Shown: one piece after another, positions 5,102 to 8,864 of the stretch | How positions within the stretch are numbered: the stretch's first letter is position 1 | Layout: every line of letters begins with the position of its first letter | Assembly: GCA_015520865.1 (NCBI GenBank) | Contig: WAPE01000094.1 | Coordinates: forward strand, 1 to 8,864 | Source of the DNA: Candidatus Iainarchaeum sp. | Lineage (GTDB): Archaea > Iainarchaeota > Iainarchaeia > JAADDC01 | DNA length: 8,864 nt | Reading direction: 5' to 3' | Notes under the pieces: generated by a model | Database searches by the model: none | Told to the model about the DNA's origin: nothing | The model's input: the letters and a program-made list of their open reading frames with translations, nothing else | Made by a program: the position numbers and the translations under genes

Positions 5102-6373
5102 TTAGAGATCTAAACGGATAACCTCTCCGTTGATGGGAGCGTAGGTCTCGATTCCATACCTTTCCTTTACTTCTTTTGCCAAGAGCTCAACGTTCTCCGG
5201 ATCACCATGAACCGCTATAAGTACGTTCGGATCCGCCTTTTCAATCATCTCGAAGAGATCACTTCTTCCTGCGTGGGCAGAGAAGTCATAGTACTCCCTC
5301 TGGATCTTTGTGGGATACTCCGTTCCTTCGATCTCAAGGATACCTTCTTCCAGAAGCTTTCTACCTGGAGAATCCTTTGTCTGGTAGCCGGTAAAGAGAA
5401 TTGCGGACTTTGGATCGTCCTTAACGCGAAGCAGGTAATGCAAAACCGGTCCACCTTGTAGCATACCAGCCGTCGTCACTATAACAGCAGGGGACTTCAC
5501 GATGTCTTCCCTTTGGTGCTGATTCTTGATCCAAATTACCTTCTTAGCCGCCTTCTTCAACCTGTGATAGTTAGAGATGTAGTCTGGGAACCGAAGGATG
5601 ATCTTTGTAGCCTTCTTCCCCATGCCGTCGAAGTAGATGGGATACCGAATGTGGGAGGAAACAAGAAGGTCGATGATCTCCTGGGCCCTTCCCAAGGCAA
5701 AGACAGGTACAATAACCTTTCCGCCGTTATCAAGAACTTCTTTAACCTTCTCGATGAACTTCTTTTCCAGTTCATCCCGTGGCGGGTGCTCCCGATTCGC
5801 ATAGGTTGATTCCATTATGAGGACATCACATTTCACGTTGGAGATATCAGCTCCAGAGTGGAGTCTCATCTTCCCTATCTTGAAGTCCCCCGTGTAGACA
5901 ACGGTTCCTTCGTCGGTCTCCATCCGGGTAATTGCGGCCCCTGGGATGTGTCCGGCATCTGAAAACTCCACAGTCATCTCATCGCTGACCATAAAGGGCT
6001 GGTAGTAGTGGAAGGTCATCGTGCGGCGCATAGCTTCCTTTATTTCTTCTCTTCCAAAGGGAGGCTCATCGCCTCGAAGCTTAGCTACCTTTATGGCGTC
6101 CTCCCAAAGGAGCTTAGAAAGCTCCAACGTCGGAGGTGTTGTATAGACGGTTGTGGTGAGCTCGGAGAAGAGGTGAGGAACGTATCCCGAGTGATCGAGG
6201 TGCGCATGGGATAGAATCATAGCGTCTACCATTCCCTGGAACTCTAATGGGTACTCCACGTGGTCAGGTTCAATCTTTACACCGTAGTCGAGCAGTACCC
6301 GTGTTTTTCCGGTGTCTAGGATGATTGCCGAACGGCCAACTTCGTGTCCAGCTCCATAAACCTCAATCTTCAT
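5102..6373 (-). CDS. Beta-CASP metallo-beta-lactamase ribonuclease (archaeal CPSF2-like)
   Basis: A 423-residue cytoplasmic zinc-dependent nuclease related to the eukaryotic mRNA 3'-end cleavage factor CPSF73. All metal motifs are present: Asp29, His56-X-His58-X-Asp60-His61, His142 and Asp163. The beta-CASP motifs follow: A at Glu188 (Met-Glu-Ser-Thr-Tyr), B at His367 (Ser-Ala-His-Ala-Gly) and C at His389 (Val-His-Gly-Asp). The length and the absence of N-terminal KH domains place it with the short archaeal form (aCPSF2) rather than the KH-containing termination factor aCPSF1/FttA. Known relatives cut RNA internally or degrade it from the 5' end; which applies here cannot be told. It is the second gene of an operon: its ATG overlaps the TatD stop by four bases and is preceded by a Shine-Dalgarno within the TatD gene. 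Family assignment is firm; the exact RNA role is inference. Confidence 0.93.
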   Translation of the reverse strand: MKIEVYGAGHEVGRSAIILDTGKTRVLLDYGVKIEPDHVEYPLEFQGMVDAMILSHAHLDHSGYVPHLFSELTTTVYTTPPTLELSKLLWEDAIKVAKLRGDEPPFGREEIKEAMRRTMTFHYYQPFMVSDEMTVEFSDAGHIPGAAITRMETDEGTVVYTGDFKIGKMRLHSGADISNVKCDVLIMESTYANREHPPRDELEKKFIEKVKEVLDNGGKVIVPVFALGRAQEIIDLLVSSHIRYPIYFDGMGKKATKIILRFPDYISNYHRLKKAAKKVIWIKNQHQREDIVKSPAVIVTTAGMLQGGPVLHYLLRVKDDPKSAILFTGYQTKDSPGRKLLEEGILEIEGTEYPTKIQREYYDFSAHAGRSDLFEMIEKADPNVLIAVHGDPENVELLAKEVKERYGIETYAPINGEVIRLDL

Positions 6374-7101
6374 GGTCTCACCCCGAAGAATGATAGAGCG
6401 TTATTAAAAAGGGCCCTCCGAACTCGATCGAATGGAACCCCTTTGATCTCGGCGATCCGCTTAGCTACGTCGATCACCCGCGAGGGATGATTCTCTACAC
6501 CTCCGATTCGAACGGGATAGTCCGTTTCGGTCATCAGAGACTCTAGCGGAAGCGTTTCGACGAGTCCGTTGTAATTCTTGTAGTGGAGGACAGCAGGACC
6601 TACAGAGAACATCATACCACTCTCAGCGGCCTCTACCGCAAGACTAACGCTCCCAGAGTACCAGTGGAGATGTGCCTGGACATCGGAGCGAAGGAGGATA
6701 TCGATAACCTCCCGGAAAGATCGTCCCGAGTGAACACTAACCGGTAGATCGTACTCCCTCGCCAAACGAAGCATATCGAGGAAAACTCGCCTTTGGCGAT
6801 CCATAGAGATCCCAAACCTCTCGTACTTGGCGTCCAACCCGATTTCACCAACGGCAACAACCTTTTCCTTTTCCAGGAGCTTCTCAAGCTCCTTCACGTC
6901 GTAGGGTTCCTTTGCCTTAGAAGGGTGTACACCAACAGCGGCGTAAACAGGGTCAAGAACTGTCAATTCAACGCATTTCTCAGCGGTTCGAAGATCCTCG
7001 GCGGCCGTTAAGAAGAAGTTAACTCCCTTTTCTTGGGCCTCCGAAACGATCCTCTTGGGATCTTCTGCCTCATAAAGGTGCAAATGGACATCGGCGTACA
7101 T
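6370..7101 (-). CDS. TatD-family metal-dependent hydrolase
   Basis: A 243-residue cytoplasmic enzyme with the TIM-barrel amidohydrolase fold of the TatD family, members of which act as metal-dependent deoxyribonucleases. Ligand motifs appear in order: Asp-Val-His6-Leu-His8 at the N-terminus, Gly-Val-His-Pro (57-60), Gly-Glu86-Ile-Gly-Leu-Asp, Val-His124-Ser, His-Leu-His146-Trp, and Thr-Glu-Thr-Asp194-Tyr-Pro. The length is close to that usual for the family, and nothing is missing. It heads a two-gene operon with the beta-CASP nuclease, which it overlaps by four bases, hinting at a shared role in nucleic acid turnover. A TATA-like element about 28 bases upstream on the minus strand suggests a leaderless start at the ATG 7101-7099. 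The actual substrate is not shown by the sequence. Confidence 0.9.
   Translation of the reverse strand: MYADVHLHLYEAEDPKRIVSEAQEKGVNFFLTAAEDLRTAEKCVELTVLDPVYAAVGVHPSKAKEPYDVKELEKLLEKEKVVAVGEIGLDAKYERFGISMDRQRRVFLDMLRLAREYDLPVSVHSGRSFREVIDILLRSDVQAHLHWYSGSVSLAVEAAESGMMFSVGPAVLHYKNYNGLVETLPLESLMTETDYPVRIGGVENHPSRVIDVAKRIAEIKGVPFDRVRRALFNNALSFFGVRP
6377..6384 (-). promoter_or_regulatory. Shine-Dalgarno for the nuclease gene
   Basis: On the minus strand this reads GGGGTGAG, three to four bases before the ATG at 6373 and inside the last codons of the TatD-family gene. It supports this start and coupled translation. Confidence 0.65.
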
Positions 7102-7104
7102 CCA

Positions 7105-7110
7105 TTTAAA
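7105..7110 (+). promoter_or_regulatory. TATA-like box for the methyltransferase gene
   Basis: TTTAAA centred about 27-28 bases before GTG 7135, consistent with a leaderless transcript. It lies only four bases from the start codon of the divergent TatD gene. Confidence 0.55.
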
Positions 7111-7125
7111 GTAAGGTGGTAAGCC

Positions 7126-7132
7126 GTTTAAG
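7126..7132 (-). promoter_or_regulatory. TATA-like box for the TatD-nuclease operon
   Basis: On the minus strand it reads CTTAAAC, centred 28 bases before the TatD start at 7101. It lies just before the start codon of the divergent methyltransferase gene, mirroring the other box. Confidence 0.5.
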
Positions 7133-7134
7133 AT

Positions 7135-8244
7135 GTGGAGAGGGTTCTACTTACTTCTCTGGTAGGGCTTGAGCAATACGTTCTGCAGGAGTTACGCAGT
7201 TTAGGGTTTAGAGGGAGGGTCCTTCGAAAGGGGCGCATCCTCGTAGAAAGGGGAAGTATTCCGCTGTTTAACTATTCCTTGAGAACCGTGGAAAGGGTGA
7301 TCGAACTCCTTGATGTCGAAGAAAGTGTAAACAGTCTTTCCGAGATAAAGGACGTTGTCGCTTCCATCGATTGGGATAAATACATACCCCTAGATCGATC
7401 TTTCGCCGTCCGGACAGAACGCATCGGAGAACATGATTTCAGGAGCCTGGATGTCGAGCGGGAGGCCGGCGGGGTTATTGTTGATTGGTTTTTAGAAAGA
7501 TTTGGGCGCCGGCCTCCCGTAAATCTAGAAGATCCGTGGATCACCGTACGGGTTGATGTTGATCAGGATACCGTTTTCGTGGGACTTGATACCACCGGTG
7601 GGAGGGCCCTCCACAGGAGGGGTTGGAGGGTCTATCACCATCCGGCTGCTTTAAATGCGACGCTGGCGTCGGCGATGATTATGGAGAGTAGCTGGAAGGA
7701 CCTCCTCTATGATCCCATGGTCGGCGGAGGAACGATACCCATTGAGGCAGAACTAGGAAGACGGAGGATCCCTCACTTCTTCTTCAGGAACTTCGCCTTT
7801 GAAAGATGGGGAAGGTGGAATGTCTGGCGGTGGAGGAGACGACTCCGAAGCAGGATCAGGTGGATAACGGATGAGATCTACGGGAGCGATCGGTTTCGAA
7901 AACACGTGAAAGGGTGCAAAGAAAATGCGAAGAGTGCCGAGACGGTTAGGGTGAGGTGCTTCCAGTGGGACGCAACACGGCTGGAATACCTTCCCTTTAC
8001 TCCATCCCACATCGTGACGAATCCGCCCTACGGTCTCAGGATAGCCAATCCGCGGGCCGTTTACGAACTCTACGCGGGGTTTGCGGAGTCGGCGAGGTTG
8101 GCCGGTGTCGAGGAAATCGTTCTCATAACGACGAAGTGGAAGCGGATGAAGGAGTATCTTGAGGGATCCGGCTTTTCGGTGGAAGTAAAGGGAGAAGTTC
8201 TTTATGGAAAGCTTCCTGTTAAATTAATGGTCGCGCGGCGATGA
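7135..8244 (+). CDS. trm14: tRNA (guanine-N2-)-methyltransferase, Trm14-like, with THUMP domain
   Basis: A 369-residue cytoplasmic RNA methyltransferase. The N-terminal ~155 residues fit a THUMP-type RNA-binding region (N-terminal ferredoxin-like part plus THUMP). The C-terminal Rossmann domain has the S-adenosylmethionine site Asp193-Pro-Met-Val-Gly-Gly-Gly-Thr, an acidic residue at 279 and the catalytic Asn296-Pro-Pro-Tyr-Gly typical of amino-group N2-guanine methylation. The linker Arg-Arg-Gly-Trp-Arg-Val-Tyr-His-His-Pro (161-170) is characteristic of the Trm14/TrmN/RlmL group. Archaeal Trm14 makes m2G at tRNA position 6; the Trm-G10 enzyme of similar design is the main alternative. A basic Arg/Trp-rich insert (224-243) may contact RNA. 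GTG 7135 is the first possible start after an in-frame TAA (7129-7131), and no Shine-Dalgarno fits, so a leaderless start is likely. Confidence 0.88.
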   Translation: MERVLLTSLVGLEQYVLQELRSLGFRGRVLRKGRILVERGSIPLFNYSLRTVERVIELLDVEESVNSLSEIKDVVASIDWDKYIPLDRSFAVRTERIGEHDFRSLDVEREAGGVIVDWFLERFGRRPPVNLEDPWITVRVDVDQDTVFVGLDTTGGRALHRRGWRVYHHPAALNATLASAMIMESSWKDLLYDPMVGGGTIPIEAELGRRRIPHFFFRNFAFERWGRWNVWRWRRRLRSRIRWITDEIYGSDRFRKHVKGCKENAKSAETVRVRCFQWDATRLEYLPFTPSHIVTNPPYGLRIANPRAVYELYAGFAESARLAGVEEIVLITTKWKRMKEYLEGSGFSVEVKGEVLYGKLPVKLMVARR

Positions 8245-8297
8245 TGAGAGACCGGGAGGCGAAGATGGCCGGGCTTGAAAGGGCTGAGCCGATTGGG

Positions 8298-8303
8298 TTT
8301 AAA
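8298..8303 (+). promoter_or_regulatory. TATA-like box for sufC
   Basis: TTTAAA centred about 28 bases before ATG 8329, the same spacing as at the divergent promoter. It predicts a leaderless sufC transcript. Confidence 0.58.
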
Positions 8304-8308
8304 AGATG

Positions 8309-8325
8309 ATTTAACACTGTTAAAT
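8309..8325 (+). promoter_or_regulatory. Perfect 17-base palindrome, possible operator of sufC
   Basis: ATTTAACA-C-TGTTAAAT, two 8-base arms around a single C. It lies between the TATA-like box and the start codon, ending three bases before ATG 8329. A dimeric repressor here would block polymerase recruitment. An iron- or Fe-S-responsive regulator is a natural guess for a suf operon, but the protein cannot be identified from the window. Confidence 0.5.
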
Positions 8326-8328
8326 GCG

Positions 8329-8864
8329 ATGCTGGAGGTAAAGAACCTTCGGGCAAAGGTTGAAGGAAGAGAGGTATTAAAGGGGGTAAACATTTCCCTA
8401 GAACCCGGGAACATCGTTGTCCTAACAGGACCCAACGGTAGCGGGAAGAGCACCCTTGCCCGGGCGATAATGGGGGACCCCAGGGTCGAGATCCTGGAAG
8501 GGAGCGTAGTTTTAGATGGAGAAGAAATTACCGATCTTCCGCCTGAGGGAAGATTCAAGAAGGGAATCTTTCTTTCCTTCCAGACACCCCCTGAGTTTGA
8601 AGGGATAAAGATCGGTGAGTTTCTACTAAGGGTATCGGGAAAGAGCGGTGAATCAGCGGTAAAGGAGCTCAAAGAGCTTGTAAAAAGGGTGGGCCTCACG
8701 GAGGACTTCCTCTACAGGGAGCTCCACAAAGGACTGTCAGGAGGCGAAAGAAAGAGAATCGAACTGCTTCAAGCACTCTTCCTCGATCCGAGGTACATCG
8801 TCTTCGACGAGATCGATAGTGGAGTAGACGTGGAAAGCGTGGAGCAGTTCATAAAGATCGTAAA
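8329..8864 (+). CDS. sufC: SufC, Fe-S cluster assembly ATPase (3' end outside window)
   Basis: The first 178 residues of an ABC-type ATPase of the SufC family, which works in the cytoplasm with the SufB/SufD scaffold to build iron-sulfur clusters. Visible motifs in order: Walker A Gly34-Pro-Asn-Gly-Ser-Gly-Lys-Ser-Thr42; the Q-loop Ser-Phe-Gln85-Thr-Pro-Pro-Glu, where the PPE continuation is typical of SufC; the signature Leu136-Ser-Gly-Gly-Glu; and Walker B ending Phe-Asp160-Glu161 followed by Ile-Asp-Ser-Gly-Val-Asp, again SufC-like rather than a transporter subunit. The H-loop His and the C-terminus lie beyond the edge. ATG 8329 starts the recognisable fold and is correctly spaced from a TATA-like box. 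The gene probably leads a suf operon with sufB or sufD next, which is not visible here. Confidence 0.93.
   Translation, partial: MLEVKNLRAKVEGREVLKGVNISLEPGNIVVLTGPNGSGKSTLARAIMGDPRVEILEGSVVLDGEEITDLPPEGRFKKGIFLSFQTPPEFEGIKIGEFLLRVSGKSGESAVKELKELVKRVGLTEDFLYRELHKGLSGGERKRIELLQALFLDPRYIVFDEIDSGVDVESVEQFIKIV

Noticed and set aside
5207..5809. Plus-strand open frames inside the nuclease gene
   Set aside because: All nuclease motifs are intact on the minus strand and these frames show no domain or start signals.
8241..8309. 22-codon open frame overlapping the methyltransferase stop (ATGA) before sufC
   Set aside because: Too short, no recognisable feature, and it runs over the sufC promoter elements; overlap by chance is likely.
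8202..8699. 165-residue open frame on the minus strand opposite sufC
   Set aside because: The plus strand clearly encodes SufC motifs; the reverse frame is Ser/Pro/Phe-rich, typical of an antisense shadow.
1..8864. Search for tRNA genes, rRNA, insertion sequences, integrases or CRISPR repeats
   Set aside because: No cloverleaf-like sequence, transposase motif, terminal inverted repeats or regularly spaced repeats were seen by eye; a covariance-model scan would be needed to exclude small RNAs.

Overview
The window looks archaeal, most likely a thermophilic euryarchaeon-like lineage. Arg codons are mostly AGG/AGA and ATA is common. TATA-like boxes (TTTATA or TTTAAA) lie about 25-29 bases before the start codons of first genes, as expected for leaderless archaeal transcripts, while genes inside operons carry purine-rich Shine-Dalgarno sequences. 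The gene set also fits: a beta-CASP RNA nuclease of the archaeal CPSF type, a THUMP-domain tRNA methyltransferase of the Trm14 type and SufC. I cannot name the genus from sequence alone.

Layout. (1) 1-2091, plus strand: a tight, already-running operon. It begins with the end of a thioredoxin-fold domain (CPHC motif) and continues, one reading frame away, into a CcdA/DsbD-like six-helix membrane protein with a Cys in helix 1 and in helix 4. A tiny 3-helix membrane protein with a CxxC motif, a soluble unknown protein, a 49-residue membrane microprotein and a 4-helix unknown protein follow. (2) 2115-4378, plus strand: own promoter with a possible operator, then a 731-residue secreted, membrane-anchored surface protein. 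It has five beta-type domains, each holding exactly two cysteines, a Gly/Ser-rich stalk and a C-terminal anchor. (3) 4418-5101, plus strand: a leaderless six-helix membrane protein. (4) 7101 back to 5102, minus strand: a two-gene operon of a TatD-family metal hydrolase and a beta-CASP metallo-beta-lactamase nuclease, whose stop codon abuts the stop of the preceding convergent gene. (5) 7135-8244, plus strand: a Trm14-like tRNA methyltransferase that diverges from the TatD gene across 33 bases, in which the two TATA-like boxes face each other. (6) 8329 to the end, plus strand: SufC, cut by the window edge, with a perfect 17-base palindrome between its TATA-like box and its start.

How parts may work together. 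The first operon reads as an extracytoplasmic thiol-redox module (thioredoxin domain, electron-passing membrane protein, CxxC microprotein). Directly downstream is a secreted protein with paired cysteines in every domain, which is a plausible client. That link is inference from position and cysteine pattern. The right half is mostly housekeeping: RNA processing, metal-dependent hydrolysis, tRNA modification and Fe-S assembly.

The most notable points are the apparent one-base frame break that separates the thioredoxin and CcdA-like parts, the domain-by-domain cysteine pairing in the surface protein, the palindrome at sufC, and the compact divergent promoter at 7102-7134.
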